Shown in pieces: positions 10,795 through 21,048 of a stretch of 64,000 nt of DNA. The stretch comes from Pseudarthrobacter albicanus (GTDB taxonomy: Bacteria; Actinomycetota; Actinomycetes; Actinomycetales; Micrococcaceae), in contig NZ_JAGPOT010000001.1 of assembly GCF_018224015.1 (NCBI RefSeq), forward strand, positions 62,001-126,000. The letters run 5' to 3'. The position numbers and the translations under genes are program-made. The notes beneath the pieces are model-generated. The model was given only the letters and a program-made list of their open reading frames with translations. It was not told the DNA's origin and searched no databases. Numbering within the stretch: position 1 is the stretch's first letter; every line of letters begins with the position of its first letter.

Positions 10795-12687
10795 CTATTC
10801 TACGGTGACGCTCTTGGCCAGGTTGCGTGGCTGGTCCACGTCGTATCCCTTGGCGGAGGCGAGGGCGAGGGCGAAGATCTGCAGCGGGACCGTGCTGAGC
10901 AGCGGGGCCAGGAGGGTCGGGGTCTCCGGGATGTAGAAGACGTGCTCGGCGTACGCCTTGACGGCCTCGTCGCCTTCTTCGGCGATCACGATGGTCTTGG
11001 CGCCGCGCGCCCGGACTTCCTGGATATTGGAGACCACCTTGGCGTGCAGCGAATCCCGCCCGCGGGGTGACGGGACCACCACGAAGACCGGCTGGCCCTC
11101 TTCGATCAGCGCGATCGGGCCGTGCTTGAGCTCGCCGGCGGCGAAGCCTTCGGCGTGGATGTACGCGAGCTCCTTGAGCTTGAGCGCGCCTTCCATGGCC
11201 ACCGGGAAGCCGACGTGGCGGCCCAGGAACAGCACGGACTTGGCGTCGGCCATGGACCGGCCCAGCTCCTTGATCTCGCCCTCGTTGTCGAGGATCCGCT
11301 GGATCTTGGCCGGGATCTTTCGGAGGTCGGCCAGGATGTCCTTGATCTCGCCTTGGAACTTGCTGCCGCGCAACTGTGCCAGATACAGGCCCAGCAGGTA
11401 GGCGGCCGTGATCTGTGCAAGGAACGCCTTGGTGGAGGCGACGGCGATTTCCGGTCCGGCGTGCGTGTAGAGGACGGCATCCGATTCACGCGGGATGGTG
11501 GACCCGTTGGTGTTGCAGATGGAGACCGTCTTGGCGCCTTGTTCCTTGGCGTAGCGGACGGCCATGAGCGTGTCCATGGTCTCGCCGGACTGGGAGATGG
11601 AGACGATCAGGGTGTTCTCGTCGACGATCGGATCCCGGTAGCGGAATTCGTGCGAGAGTTCCACCTCGGTGGGGATCCGGCACCAGTGCTCGATCGCGTA
11701 CTTCGCGACCTGCCCGGCGTAGGCGGAAGTGCCGCAGGCCAGGACAATGATCTTGTCGACGCTCTTGAGCAGCTGCGGGTCGATGCGGACTTCGTCCAGC
11801 GTCAGCTTGCCGTGGATATCGGAGCGGCCCAGCAGAGTCTGCAGCACGGCGTCCGGCTGGTCGTGGATTTCCTTTTCCATGAAGGACGGGAAGCCGCCCT
11901 TTTCCGCCGAGGCCGGGTCCCAGTCAACCTTGTATTCCTTGCCTTCGGCCGGGGCACCGTAGAAGTCCGTGATCTCCACCGAATCGGCGGTGATGGTGAC
12001 GATCTGGTCCTGGCCGAGCTCGACGGCGCGCCGCGTGTAGTCGATGAATCCGGAGACGTCGGAGCCCAGGAAGTTCTCGCCGTCGCCGAGGCCGACGACG
12101 AGCGGGGAGTTGCGGCGGGCGGCCACGACGACGTCGGGCTGGTCGGCGTGCACGGCGAGCAGGGTGAAGGCGCCGTCGAGGCGCTGGCAGGCTAGCTGCA
12201 TGGCCCTTGTCAGTCCGCCGTCAGAGTCCCCGCCGCCGAGCTGGTTCCGGTAGATGTCGGCCAGCAGGGCGGCGGCCACCTCGGTGTCCGTCTCGGAGAG
12301 GAACGTCACACCCTTGCCCACGAGCTCCAGCTTGAGTTCGGCAAAGTTTTCGATGATGCCGTTGTGGATCAGCGCCAGCTTGCCGCCGTCGGCCAGGTGC
12401 GGGTGCGCGTTCTGGTCCGTGGGGCCGCCGTGGGTTGCCCAGCGGGTGTGGCCGATGCCGGTCAAGGCTTCAGGCAGCGGGCTGGCCTCCAGCTCGGCGA
12501 TCAGGTTGGCCAGTTTGCCTGACTTCTTGCGGGACGAAATGGTCCCGTCCGACACGACCGCGATCCCCGCCGAGTCGTAGCCGCGGTACTCCAGGCGCCG
12601 CAGTCCTTCGAGGACAACGTCCAGAGCATTGTGTCCAGTATTTACCCGGCCAGCTGAGTGGCCCACATATCCAACGATTCCACACAT
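10795..12687 (-). CDS. glmS: Glutamine-fructose-6-phosphate aminotransferase (isomerizing)
   Basis: Makes glucosamine 6-phosphate from fructose 6-phosphate and glutamine, the entry to UDP-GlcNAc and peptidoglycan. The protein has 630 residues. It begins MCGIVGYVG, so Cys2 is free to act as the glutaminase nucleophile, and the amidotransferase domain shows [19 protein letters not shown]. Two SIS sugar-isomerase domains follow, with [19 protein letters not shown] and [19 protein letters not shown], ending [13 protein letters not shown]. No ribosome site precedes the ATG; a TAGGCT element seven bases before it suggests a leaderless transcript. No glmS ribozyme-like region is apparent in the short leader. 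Confidence 0.97.
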   Translation of the reverse strand: MCGIVGYVGHSAGRVNTGHNALDVVLEGLRRLEYRGYDSAGIAVVSDGTISSRKKSGKLANLIAELEASPLPEALTGIGHTRWATHGGPTDQNAHPHLADGGKLALIHNGIIENFAELKLELVGKGVTFLSETDTEVAAALLADIYRNQLGGGDSDGGLTRAMQLACQRLDGAFTLLAVHADQPDVVVAARRNSPLVVGLGDGENFLGSDVSGFIDYTRRAVELGQDQIVTITADSVEITDFYGAPAEGKEYKVDWDPASAEKGGFPSFMEKEIHDQPDAVLQTLLGRSDIHGKLTLDEVRIDPQLLKSVDKIIVLACGTSAYAGQVAKYAIEHWCRIPTEVELSHEFRYRDPIVDENTLIVSISQSGETMDTLMAVRYAKEQGAKTVSICNTNGSTIPRESDAVLYTHAGPEIAVASTKAFLAQITAAYLLGLYLAQLRGSKFQGEIKDILADLRKIPAKIQRILDNEGEIKELGRSMADAKSVLFLGRHVGFPVAMEGALKLKELAYIHAEGFAAGELKHGPIALIEEGQPVFVVVPSPRGRDSLHAKVVSNIQEVRARGAKTIVIAEEGDEAVKAYAEHVFYIPETPTLLAPLLSTVPLQIFALALASAKGYDVDQPRNLAKSVTVE

Positions 12688-12791
12688 GGGGACCAGCCTA
12701 GCGGGTTTCCCGGACAGAGAACGTAGGACCAGCCCGGCATGACGGGCCTGTCCATTTCGCTCTCGGCCCCGTCAAGGGCAGAATCTCTAGG

Positions 12792-13757
12792 GTGACTTTG
12801 CAACGCAATGAAGCGAACGGCGACGGCGTCTCCCCGTTCGTGGAGCTGGACCGGCAGACCTGGTCCCGGCTCGCCGCCCAGATGGAGCAGCCCCTCAATG
12901 AAGAGGACGTGCTCCGCCTGCGCGGCCTCGGCGACCCCCTCGACATGAAGGAGGTCAGCGAGGTCTACCTGCCCCTCTCCCGGCTTCTGCACCTCTATGT
13001 GGAGGCGGCGGGCCAGTTGCACGCGGCCACCACGACCTTCCTCGGCGAGCGGACCCAGCGCACGCCCTTCGTGATCGGCGTGGCAGGCTCCGTGGCGGTG
13101 GGCAAGTCGACCATCGCCCGCGTGCTCCGGGAAATGCTCCGGCGCTGGCCCGGCACCCCCAACGTCGAACTCATCACCACGGACGGGTTCCTGTATCCGC
13201 TGGCCGAGCTGCAGCGCCGCCAGCTGCTGGAACGCAAAGGCTTTCCGGAGTCGTATGACCGCAGGGCCCTGCTGCGCTTCGTGAGCGAAATCAAGAGCGG
13301 CGCGGAAGAAGTCCGGGCCCCGTGGTACTCGCACGTGACGTACGACATCGTCCCCGGCCGGGAAGTGGTGGTGCGCCGCCCCGATGTGCTGATCGTCGAG
13401 GGGCTGAACGTCCTGGCGCCGGCCCGGCCGCGGCAGGACGGCCGCCAGGGCCTGGCGCTGAGTGATTTCTTTGACTTCTCCATTTATGTCGACGCCAAGA
13501 CGTCCTATATCGAGGAGTGGTACGTGGACCGCTTCCGCAAGCTGCGGAGCACGGCGTTCGCGCAGCCGGAGTCCTATTTCCACCGGTATGCCACGCTGTC
13601 CGACTCCGAGGCGGAGCAGACCGCCCGCGACATCTGGAAGCGCATCAATGAGCCGAACCTGGAGGAGAACGTCCTTCCCACCCGGGGCCGCGCGCAGCTG
13701 GTCCTGACCAAGGATGCGGACCATTCCATCCGCCGCATGCTGCTGAGGAAGGTCTGA
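12792..13757 (+). CDS. coaA: Type I pantothenate kinase
   Basis: ATP-dependent phosphorylation of pantothenate, the first step of coenzyme A synthesis. The 321-residue protein shows the Walker A loop GSVAVGKST at residues 99-107, [10 protein letters not shown] (substrate and Mg site), [13 protein letters not shown] and [10 protein letters not shown], all characteristic of bacterial CoaA. Translation begins at a GTG immediately after AATCTCTAGG; no Shine-Dalgarno is present, and CAGAAT lies seven bases before the start, suggesting a leaderless mRNA. It is divergent from glmS and followed after 5 bp by the carboxypeptidase gene. Confidence 0.95.
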   Translation: MTLQRNEANGDGVSPFVELDRQTWSRLAAQMEQPLNEEDVLRLRGLGDPLDMKEVSEVYLPLSRLLHLYVEAAGQLHAATTTFLGERTQRTPFVIGVAGSVAVGKSTIARVLREMLRRWPGTPNVELITTDGFLYPLAELQRRQLLERKGFPESYDRRALLRFVSEIKSGAEEVRAPWYSHVTYDIVPGREVVVRRPDVLIVEGLNVLAPARPRQDGRQGLALSDFFDFSIYVDAKTSYIEEWYVDRFRKLRSTAFAQPESYFHRYATLSDSEAEQTARDIWKRINEPNLEENVLPTRGRAQLVLTKDADHSIRRMLLRKV

Positions 13758-13762
13758 CACCG

Positions 13763-14683
13763 ATGCGCCACGAGCGCGGCGGTGACGTGGAAGCGGAGCA
13801 GGGACCCCGCCCGGAGGCCCCGAGCCGGAGGGCCTTCAGCCGCCTCCTGATGGCCGGGTCCGGCCTCGCCCTCGGCGTCGTGCCTTTGGCGGGCTGCTCC
13901 CCCGAACCGGGCGGCCTGCCGTCGCCGGCCGCCGGAACGCCGCCCCCCTCCGCCGGGACCGTGCCGCCGTCACCGGCGGCGCCCGCCGAAGGAACGACGC
14001 CGCCCTCCGAAGGCACGACGCCGGCACCCGTGCCGGTAACCCCGCCAGGATCCGCGCCGTCGGCCGCGGCGCCGGGCGTACAGCATTCCCTCAGCGACCC
14101 GGCGAGCCCGTGGGTGGTGGTCAACAAGCACCGCCCGCTCTCCCCCGCTGATTATGTCCCGGCCGATCTTGTCCGGCCGGCGGTGCGCCTGGCCGTCTCG
14201 GGCGAAGCGGCGTTGCTGAACAGCACGACGGCGGCAGCGGCGGAGCGGCTGTTCGCGGCGGCGGCGGCCGACGGCGTCGTCCTGACCCTGGCCAGCGGAT
14301 ACCGTTCCTTCGCGACCCAGACGGCGACGTATGGCGGCTATGTGAAAACGCGGGGACAGGCCGACGCGGACACCGCGTCCGCCCGGCCGGGCTATTCCGA
14401 GCATCAGACGGGATGGGCCTTCGACATCGGCGACGGCGGCGGGGCCTGCAGCTTCCAGCCCTGCTTCGCCGAACAGCCCGCGGCCCCCTGGGCCCGGGAC
14501 AACGCCCGCCGCTTCGGCTTCGTCGTCCGCTATCCCCCGACGTTCGAGGGAATTACCGGGTACTACTACGAGCCGTGGCACCTGCGCTACATCGGGGTGG
14601 AGGCGGCAACGGACATGGCGAACCGCGGAATCGCGACCCTCGAGGAGTACTTCGGCCTGGAAGCCGCGCCGGGGTACCTCTGA
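13763..14683 (+). CDS. D-alanyl-D-alanine carboxypeptidase, VanY family, Tat-type lipoprotein
   Basis: Predicted zinc D,D-carboxypeptidase (peptidase M15B, VanY/DacB-like) that trims the terminal D-Ala of peptidoglycan stem peptides outside the membrane. The N-terminus has a twin-arginine motif SRRAFSR at residues 21-27, a hydrophobic core and a lipobox LAGC at 42-45, so Cys45 would be lipidated. A Pro/Ala/Thr-rich linker of about 50 residues follows. The VanY domain shows LASGYRSFATQ, ARPGYSEHQTGWAFDIGD with metal-binding His and Asp, and the C-terminal EPWHLRYIG His motif. A GAGGAAGG ribosome site precedes ATG 13763. Exact substrate is inferred from family. Confidence 0.9.
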   Translation: MRHERGGDVEAEQGPRPEAPSRRAFSRLLMAGSGLALGVVPLAGCSPEPGGLPSPAAGTPPPSAGTVPPSPAAPAEGTTPPSEGTTPAPVPVTPPGSAPSAAAPGVQHSLSDPASPWVVVNKHRPLSPADYVPADLVRPAVRLAVSGEAALLNSTTAAAAERLFAAAAADGVVLTLASGYRSFATQTATYGGYVKTRGQADADTASARPGYSEHQTGWAFDIGDGGGACSFQPCFAEQPAAPWARDNARRFGFVVRYPPTFEGITGYYYEPWHLRYIGVEAATDMANRGIATLEEYFGLEAAPGYL

Positions 14684-14717
14684 GGCTGCGGTCCGGCGGT
14701 TGCGGCGCGGCCCTACG

Positions 14718-16079
14718 TCAGTCGGCGACGAGCGCCAGGGCGAGTTCGGTCCGCACAACCTGCGCCAGGCGTTCGGCAACGTCCTGGGCCGTGGCCTGCT
14801 CCGCGGCCTCGACCATCACCCGGACCACGGGTTCGGTTCCGGACGGGCGCAGCAGGACCCGTCCGGTCTCGCCCAGCTCGGCTTCGGCAGCCGCCACCGC
14901 CGCGGCGACGGCTTCGTCGCCGTTGACGCGGGTGCGGTCAACCCCCTTGACGTTGATCAGGACCTGCGGAAGCTTGGTCATCACCGTGGCGAGCTCCTTG
15001 AGGGGCCGCCCGGTGAGGGCCACCTGGGCTGCGAGCTGCAGCCCCGTCAGCACGCCGTCGCCCGTCGTGGCGTGGTCGGCAAAGATCACGTGGCCGGACT
15101 GCTCGCCGCCGAGGTTGAAGCCGCCGTCGCGCATTTCCTCCAGGACGTAGCGGTCACCCACTCCGGTTTCGCGCAGGCTGATGCCGGCATCGCGCAGCGC
15201 GATCTTCAATCCGAGGTTGCTCATCACCGTAGCCACCAGGACGTCGTCCTTAAGCTTCCCCGCTGCCTTCAGCGCCACAGCGAGGATCGCCATGATTTCA
15301 TCGCCGTCCACCTCGTTGCCTTCGTGGTCCACGGCCAGGCAGCGGTCGGCGTCGCCGTCGTGCGCGATGCCCAGATCCGCGCCATGCGCCAGGACGGCAC
15401 TCTTGAGCGGACCCAGGTGGGTGGAGCCGACGCCGTCGTTGATGTTCAGGCCGTCCGGTTCGGCACCAATGATCACCACGTCCGCGCCCGCATCCTTGAA
15501 CACCTGCGGGGAACAGCCGCTGGCCGCACCATGGGCGCAGTCCAGGACCACCTTGAGGCCATCCAGGCGGTGCGGGAGCGTCCCGAGCAGATGCACAATG
15601 TAACGGTCCTCGGCATCGGAGAAGCGCTGGATGCGCCCCACTTCGCCGCCCACGGGACGGAACGCTTCCTTCCCCATCTGTTCCTCGATGGCGTTTTCGA
15701 CGTCGTCGGGGAGCTTCTGGCCGCCGCGGGCAAAGAACTTGATGCCATTGTCCGGTGCAGGATTGTGCGAGGCAGAGATCATCACGCCAAAGTCCGCGTC
15801 CAGGTCTGCCACCAGGTAGGCCGCGGCAGGCGTGGGGAGCACTCCGGCGTCGTACACGTCGATCCCGGAGCTGGCCAGCCCGGCTTCAACCGCGGCGCCA
15901 ATGAATTCGCCGCTGGCGCGCGGATCACGGGCCACCACGGCGCGTGGCCGGGTTCCGCTCGTATTGCGGGCGTGGCCAAGCACGACGGCAGCGGCCTGGG
16001 CCAGCTGCAACGCCAGTTCGGCGGTCAGCAGGCCATTGGCCAAACCCCGGACACCATCTGTTCCAAATAATCTAGACAT
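14718..16079 (-). CDS. glmM: Phosphoglucosamine mutase
   Basis: Interconverts glucosamine 6- and 1-phosphate, the step after GlmS toward UDP-GlcNAc. The 453-residue protein begins [16 protein letters not shown] and has the phosphoserine loop [16 protein letters not shown] (active Ser about residue 104), the Mg loop [13 protein letters not shown] and the phosphate-binding [15 protein letters not shown] near the C-terminus. The frame is open 68 codons further upstream, but ATG 16079 matches the family start. No ribosome site precedes it; TAAACT sits seven bases upstream, so the mRNA may be leaderless. In related genomes glmM usually follows rpsI; here three plus-strand glycosyltransferase genes lie between. 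Confidence 0.96.
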   Translation of the reverse strand: MSRLFGTDGVRGLANGLLTAELALQLAQAAAVVLGHARNTSGTRPRAVVARDPRASGEFIGAAVEAGLASSGIDVYDAGVLPTPAAAYLVADLDADFGVMISASHNPAPDNGIKFFARGGQKLPDDVENAIEEQMGKEAFRPVGGEVGRIQRFSDAEDRYIVHLLGTLPHRLDGLKVVLDCAHGAASGCSPQVFKDAGADVVIIGAEPDGLNINDGVGSTHLGPLKSAVLAHGADLGIAHDGDADRCLAVDHEGNEVDGDEIMAILAVALKAAGKLKDDVLVATVMSNLGLKIALRDAGISLRETGVGDRYVLEEMRDGGFNLGGEQSGHVIFADHATTGDGVLTGLQLAAQVALTGRPLKELATVMTKLPQVLINVKGVDRTRVNGDEAVAAAVAAAEAELGETGRVLLRPSGTEPVVRVMVEAAEQATAQDVAERLAQVVRTELALALVAD

Positions 16080-16297
16080 CGGGTCAAGTTTAGTCGACGG
16101 GCTGGAGAAGTCCGGCACTTCGGCCCCGCTGCACGGGGGCCGGACCGGCAGATCCCCGTCCGATGACCAGCGTGCGCAGGTCAAGTGGCCCTGCTCCGTC
16201 ACAAATCGACGGTGGACTACTTGGTTTATGCGTTTGAGTACTCTACTTTCCCAAAAAACCTCGCGTGCCAGCGAGATATCCACTTATGCTTCCGTTC

Positions 16298-17536
16298 ATG
16301 ACAGCTAGCTCTGGGGGCTTGGCGCTCGAAATCGTTGTACCGGTCTTTAATGAACAAAAGGTACTCGAAAACAGCATCAGAACACTCGAAAATTATTTGG
16401 TCCAGGAAATGCCTGCAACATGGCAAATCACCATCGCCGACAATGCCAGCACCGATAATACGGCCGTTATCGCCACGCGGTTGGCCGCACAATTGCCCAA
16501 CGTGGTTTACCGCAGGCTTGAGGTCAAAGGGCGCGGCTTCGCTTTGCGGGATGCCTGGGGGGCCTCCACCGCCAAAGTCCTGGCCTACCTGGACGTGGAC
16601 CTCTCGACGGATCTCGCCGCGCTGCCGCCGCTGGTGGCTCCGCTGCTTTCCGGCCATTCGGATATTTCCATCGGGACCAGGCTTGGGCAGAGTTCCCGGG
16701 TCAGCCGCGGTCCAAGGCGGGAGTTCATTTCGCGGTCCTACAATTACCTCCTCAAACGGACCATGCAGGTAAAGTTCTCGGACGCCCAATGCGGGTTCAA
16801 GGCTATCCGCGCCGATGTGGCCACGAGGCTTCTCCCCCATGTTGAGGACAACGGCTGGTTCTTCGACACGGAATTGCTGATCATCGCTGAGCGCTCCGGC
16901 CTGCGCATCCACGAAATTCCCGTGGACTGGGTCGATGACCCGGACAGCAGAGTCAATATCCGACAGACAGCGTTGGATGATCTCCGTGGCCTGGTACGCG
17001 TGGCGGTCTCGCTGTTGAAGGGGACCATTCCGGTCCAGGCGATTTATGCCGAGTTGGGCCGCAGGCCCATCATCCCTCCCGGGCGGCCGAGCTTCTTCGG
17101 CCAGGTGCTCCGGTTCGGGTTGGTCGGCGCGGCTTCCACCATCGCCTTTGCTTTGCTGTATCTGATCCTGCAGGCACCATTCGGGGCACAGCCGGCGAAC
17201 TTCCTGGCGCTGCTTCTCACCGCCGTCGGAAACACCGCAGCCAACCGCCGGTTCACCTTTGGCATCAGCGGCCCGGTGAGGCTTTTCACCCAACAGTTCC
17301 AAGGGCTCATGGTCTTCCTGCTGGCCTGGATCATCACCTCGTCCTCACTGGGAGTTCTCCACGCTGTCAATGTCGATGCCCCTCCCAGCCACGAGTTGCT
17401 CGTCCTGACGGGAGCCAACATTCTGGCAACCCTTCTCCGGTTCGTCCTGCTGCGTCTCTGGGTCTTCCGGGTGCGGGGCGAGGATGACCGCGTCGCCGGG
17501 CGCACGCCCAGGCCCGTGGAAGAGCCGGCGCTGTGA
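16298..17536 (+). CDS. GT2 glycosyltransferase fused to GtrA-like membrane domain
   Basis: Polyprenyl-phosphate sugar transferase of the dolichol-phosphate mannosyltransferase type. The catalytic domain (about residues 1-260) shows LEIVVPVFNEQKVLENS, ADNASTDNT, AYLDVDLSTDL (the DxD nucleotide-sugar site), SDAQCGFKAIRAD and IPVDWVDDPDSRVN. The C-terminal third has four predicted membrane segments starting VLRFGLVGAASTIAFALLY and ending FVLLRLWVFR, a GtrA-type domain thought to flip or support lipid-linked sugars. Start is uncertain: ATG 16298, ATG 16286 and GTG 16265 are in frame and none has a convincing ribosome site. The stop overlaps the next gene by GTGA. Confidence 0.88.
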   Translation: MTASSGGLALEIVVPVFNEQKVLENSIRTLENYLVQEMPATWQITIADNASTDNTAVIATRLAAQLPNVVYRRLEVKGRGFALRDAWGASTAKVLAYLDVDLSTDLAALPPLVAPLLSGHSDISIGTRLGQSSRVSRGPRREFISRSYNYLLKRTMQVKFSDAQCGFKAIRADVATRLLPHVEDNGWFFDTELLIIAERSGLRIHEIPVDWVDDPDSRVNIRQTALDDLRGLVRVAVSLLKGTIPVQAIYAELGRRPIIPPGRPSFFGQVLRFGLVGAASTIAFALLYLILQAPFGAQPANFLALLLTAVGNTAANRRFTFGISGPVRLFTQQFQGLMVFLLAWIITSSSLGVLHAVNVDAPPSHELLVLTGANILATLLRFVLLRLWVFRVRGEDDRVAGRTPRPVEEPAL

Positions 17537-19479
17537 GTACCACGGCAGCCCGCACCAGCGATTCAGCGCGGCGCGACGGCGCTACGGCGGGCCGCCGTGC
17601 GGCACGCCGACGGTGGACGCCACGGCGCGTCCCTGGATTCCTGCGGGGTCCGTCGGCGGATCCGGCCTGGGAACGGCCGGCGCTGGTGATCCTGCTGGCT
17701 TTCACAACGCTGCTCTACACCTGGGGGCTGGATCGCAACGGGTGGGCCAACTCGTTCTATTCCGCGGCAGCGATGTCAGGTTCCCAGGACTGGACCGCCT
17801 TCTTGTTCGGATCCTCCGATCCCGGCAACGCCATCGCCGTGGACAAGCCCCCTCTCAGCATCTGGGTGATGTCGTTGTCGGTCCGCATGTTCGGCCTGAA
17901 CCCGTGGAGCGTGCTCCTCCCGCAGGCCGCCATGGGCGTCAGCTGTGTCTATCTGCTGTACCGCATGGTCCGAAAACGGCTCGATGCCACGACCGGACTC
18001 CTTGCCGGAGCATTCCTGGCGGTCATTCCCGTGGCCACGGTCATGTTCCGTTACAACAACCCCGATGCACTCCTGACGCTGCTCATGATCGGGATTGCCT
18101 ACTGCACCCTGGAATCCTTGGATCGCGGCAAGCTTCGCTGGCTACTCGTGGCCGGGTTGCTGACGGGCGCCGCACTCCTCACCAAGCAGCTCCAGGTCTT
18201 GCTGCTTCTGCCCTCCATCGCGCTGGCCTATTTCGTGTTCGCCCAAACCTCAGCGTTGAAAAAGTTTTTGCATCTCTTAGCGTCGCTCGCCGCAGCCGCC
18301 GTCGCGGCCGGGTGGTGGTTCTTGTTGGTCCAGCTCACCGACCCGTCCCAACGGCCGTTCATAGGGGGCTCCCGGACCAACAGCGTCATAGAGCTCACTT
18401 TGGGCTACAACGGGCTGGACCGTCTTACCGGGGAAGACGCCACCCGGACAATGGGCGCCGGCGTCGCCGGGTCGGCTGACCAACTCGATAGCGGCTTCCA
18501 GCGATTCCTGCAGCCACAATTCTCCGGGCAGAGCGGGTGGTTCCTCCCGTTGGCCGTAGCGGGTCTTTGCCTGGGCATCTGGTGGGTGTGGCGGCGCCAG
18601 GCTCCCCGGGCGGCACGGGCCCTTCTCCTGCTCTGCTGCGTCTGGTTCGCGGGCGCCATGACGGTGGTCGCCTTCATGTCAGGCATCGTGCACCCTTACT
18701 ACATCCTGACCGCTGTACCGCCCCTGTGCGCCCTGGCGGCGGTTGCCCTGGTGTATTTCCTGCGTAGGCTCCGCGAATCCCGCACACGTCTTTTCGCCGC
18801 CATCATCTTGACCGCAAGCATGATCTTTGCCTTCATCACTGTTTCCCGCTCCACGGCGGATTTTCCGGGTCTACCCCAGGCCATGCTGGTAATTTGGGGT
18901 GTTGCCATCGCCGGAGTCCTTCTACGGGCACCAAATCCCATAGTGGCGCGGGCCACCGGCGGGATCCTGGTTGCCACACTGTTTTTTGGCCCCCTTCTGT
19001 GGTCGCTGAACACGGTTCTGAGCCCTCATATCGGGGCCGGCGTAATCGGCGGCCCCAGCATCCTTGGCGCTCGCACGGACGACCGCACCCGCCCGTATGC
19101 CGACATGCCCCCGAGCTACCAGGCGGTTATGTTCGGCGACCTGCCGTCGCCCGTCGTACTTGAGAGGTTGCGCAGTCAACCGTCGTCAACGACGTGGGCG
19201 GCTGCCGTCGTCGGGTCCGAAACGGCGGCCAATTACCAGCTGGAGTCCGGCCGGGCGGTGCTGCCGCTCGGGGGCTTCGACGGCACGGACCCGTTTCCAT
19301 CGCTGGAGCAGTTCAAGGTCCTCGTGGAACAGGGCCGGGTGGGCTCCATCGTGATCCAGAATCTTCCGCCGTTGACCTTGGAAGGCCGGGGCGAGTCCGC
19401 CCGAATCGTCGAATGGGTGAGGGCAGGCTTCACCGCTGAGCGCATTGGCGAGGCACAGTACTTCCGGTTAGCCGACTAG
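17533..19479 (+). CDS. GT39-family membrane glycosyltransferase
   Basis: Polytopic mannosyl- or arabinosyl-transferase-like protein (PMT/ArnT fold, GT39) of 648 residues that would use a lipid-phosphate sugar donor outside the membrane. A basic, cytoplasmic N-terminus (RRAARRRWTPRR) precedes about ten hydrophobic segments. The first extracytoplasmic loop has WANSFYSAAAMSGSQDW and the family motif AVDKPPLSIWVMSL; FRYNNPDALLTLLM follows. The C-terminal 180 residues are mostly soluble and end in a GSIVIQNLPP region. Start is GTG 17533, overlapping the previous stop by four bases, so the product of the GT2-GtrA gene is the plausible donor supplier. The acceptor is unknown. Confidence 0.85.
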   Translation: MSTTAARTSDSARRDGATAGRRAARRRWTPRRVPGFLRGPSADPAWERPALVILLAFTTLLYTWGLDRNGWANSFYSAAAMSGSQDWTAFLFGSSDPGNAIAVDKPPLSIWVMSLSVRMFGLNPWSVLLPQAAMGVSCVYLLYRMVRKRLDATTGLLAGAFLAVIPVATVMFRYNNPDALLTLLMIGIAYCTLESLDRGKLRWLLVAGLLTGAALLTKQLQVLLLLPSIALAYFVFAQTSALKKFLHLLASLAAAAVAAGWWFLLVQLTDPSQRPFIGGSRTNSVIELTLGYNGLDRLTGEDATRTMGAGVAGSADQLDSGFQRFLQPQFSGQSGWFLPLAVAGLCLGIWWVWRRQAPRAARALLLLCCVWFAGAMTVVAFMSGIVHPYYILTAVPPLCALAAVALVYFLRRLRESRTRLFAAIILTASMIFAFITVSRSTADFPGLPQAMLVIWGVAIAGVLLRAPNPIVARATGGILVATLFFGPLLWSLNTVLSPHIGAGVIGGPSILGARTDDRTRPYADMPPSYQAVMFGDLPSPVVLERLRSQPSSTTWAAAVVGSETAANYQLESGRAVLPLGGFDGTDPFPSLEQFKVLVEQGRVGSIVIQNLPPLTLEGRGESARIVEWVRAGFTAERIGEAQYFRLAD

Positions 19480-19487
19480 AGAGAGAT

Positions 19488-20393
19488 ATGAGCATGTCGA
19501 ATTATTCTGCCCCGCCCGCGAATCGGATAAATTTCGCTAATAAGTTTCCTCTGGTGGCCCGGGCGGCAGTCATCCTGTTTTGGCTCTGGGGATTAGTCAT
19601 GGCATACGTGGCCATTAAGGCTGCATTCCTCGACAATGCACTAGGGCAAGACGCCCATGCTTATTGGCTCGCCGGCCAGGGCGAACTGGTGTATGACAGA
19701 GTGCCCGGCCAGCAAGATGCATACCTCTACTCGCCGGCTTTCCTTACCGTGATCCTGCCCCTCGCCATGCTCCCTTGGCTGCTTTTCCTGCCGATGTGGA
19801 TCTGCCTGGAGGCAGCGGTCCTCCTCTGGCTATTAAAACCGCTGCGAACCAGATGGTTCGTTCCAGTTTTTCTACTCTGCACGCCGGAACTCGTGGTCGG
19901 CAACATCTATATATTGCTTGCCGGCGCCGCTGTGATCGGCATGCAAAAGCCTGCCGCGTGGTCGTTTCCAATCCTGACAAAGATCACAGCTGGAGTCGGA
20001 CTTCTGTGGTTTGCCGTGCGCGGCGAGTGGGGGCGACTACTGCAAGGTGTTGGCGGGCTGGCTATTGTCGTCATCGTCTCGTACGCTCTGGACCCCACGC
20101 AGTGGCATGCTTGGCTGCAGTTCTTACTCGAAAATAGGGACGGGACACCGGACAGCCGAACCAGTTTTCTGCTGCGTTGCTTCCTCGCCGTTGTTTTAGT
20201 GGTAATCGGAGCGCGAAAGCAATGGCCCTGGCTGGTCGCTCCCGCCATGGTCCTGGCTTCCCCGGTGCTCGTCGGTCTCATACCGCTAACGATATTGGCC
20301 GCAATCCCCAGACTTGGAAGGCTGGCTGCGCAAAACGCAGTCACTTCCAGTTCCCCGTTGCCCGATAAAGCGGTATTGGCGAGGAAGCCCTGA
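19488..20393 (+). CDS. GT87-like (DUF2029) membrane glycosyltransferase
   Basis: A 301-residue polytopic membrane protein with the pattern of the GT87/DUF2029 alpha-mannosyltransferases: an early QDAHAYW motif after the first membrane helix, YSPAFLTVILPLAMLPW, and later WSFPILTKITAGVGLLW. About eight hydrophobic segments are visible. It starts at ATG 19488, eight bases after the GT39 stop, with AGAGAGAT as a weak ribosome site, so it is likely the third gene of the same transcript. Its base composition looks lower in GC than neighbouring housekeeping genes by eye. Length is short for GT87 (often near 400), so the fold call is moderate. Confidence 0.72.
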   Translation: MSMSNYSAPPANRINFANKFPLVARAAVILFWLWGLVMAYVAIKAAFLDNALGQDAHAYWLAGQGELVYDRVPGQQDAYLYSPAFLTVILPLAMLPWLLFLPMWICLEAAVLLWLLKPLRTRWFVPVFLLCTPELVVGNIYILLAGAAVIGMQKPAAWSFPILTKITAGVGLLWFAVRGEWGRLLQGVGGLAIVVIVSYALDPTQWHAWLQFLLENRDGTPDSRTSFLLRCFLAVVLVVIGARKQWPWLVAPAMVLASPVLVGLIPLTILAAIPRLGRLAAQNAVTSSSPLPDKAVLARKP

Positions 20394-20430
20394 CTACCAA
20401 AACGTCACTTGGTCTGCACGCATAAACAAC

Positions 20431-20468
20431 GGAAGCCCGTCCAGCCAGAGATGGCGGGACGGGCTTCC
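20431..20468 (-). terminator. Intrinsic terminator of rplM-rpsI
   Basis: A perfect 12-bp stem, GGAAGCCCGTCC at 20431-20442 pairing with 20457-20468, with a 14-base loop. Read on the minus strand it is followed by GTTGTTTATG, a short T-rich stretch. It lies 35 bp beyond the rpsI stop and also at the end of the convergent glycosyltransferase cluster, so it may serve both strands. Confidence 0.8.
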
Positions 20469-20502
20469 GGGTAAGGGGGTTTAGCGCTTGGGAAGGCGCT
20501 TT

Positions 20503-21012
20503 TTAGCGCTTGGAGTACTGCTGAGCCTTACGGGCCTTCTTGAGACCGGCCTTCTTGCGCTCGATGACGCGGGCGTCACGGCGGAGGTAACCGGCCTTCT
20601 TCAGTGTGGCGCGGTTGTTCTCGGTGTCAATCTCGTTCAGCGAACGGGCGATGCCGAGGCGCAGGGCACCGGCCTGGCCGGAAATGCCGCCACCGTGGAT
20701 GCGGGCAATGACGTCGTAGGCGCCGTCAAGATCGAGGATCTTGAAGGGCTCGTTGACGTCCTGCTGGTGCAGCTTGTTCGGGAAGTAGTTCGCCAGCTCG
20801 CGGCCGTTGATGGTCCACTTGCCGGTGCCGGGCACAATGCGAACACGGGCGACGGCTTCCTTGCGGCGGCCAACTGCTGCGCCGGCGACGGTCAGGGCCG
20901 GGCGTTCCTTCTTGGGCGCTTCTGCTTCCGCAGGACCGCTTTCCGAGGTGTAGCTGGTCAGGTTTTCCTCAGCCGGAATGGCCTCGGTGGTCAGTTCTTC
21001 GTTCTGAGCCAC
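20503..21012 (-). CDS. rpsI: 30S ribosomal protein S9
   Basis: Ribosomal protein uS9, whose C-terminal tail reaches the P-site tRNA. The conserved core begins near residue 48 with [17 protein letters not shown] and ends [13 protein letters not shown], the normal SKR terminus. The 169-residue length reflects an acidic, Ser/Glu/Pro-rich N-terminal extension of about 45 residues, common in actinobacterial S9. Translation starts at GTG 21012 behind AAGGAG. It sits 36 bp downstream of rplM, the standard L13-S9 pair. Confidence 0.98.
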   Translation of the reverse strand: MAQNEELTTEAIPAEENLTSYTSESGPAEAEAPKKERPALTVAGAAVGRRKEAVARVRIVPGTGKWTINGRELANYFPNKLHQQDVNEPFKILDLDGAYDVIARIHGGGISGQAGALRLGIARSLNEIDTENNRATLKKAGYLRRDARVIERKKAGLKKARKAQQYSKR

Positions 21013-21048
21013 GATTCTCCTTGATTAAAAGTTGGTTGGTGGCCAGGA

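Noticed and set aside
12620..12791. glmS ribozyme or riboswitch
   Set aside because: The region between glmS and coaA is only about 100 bp and has no ribozyme core; the ribozyme is known mainly from Firmicutes.
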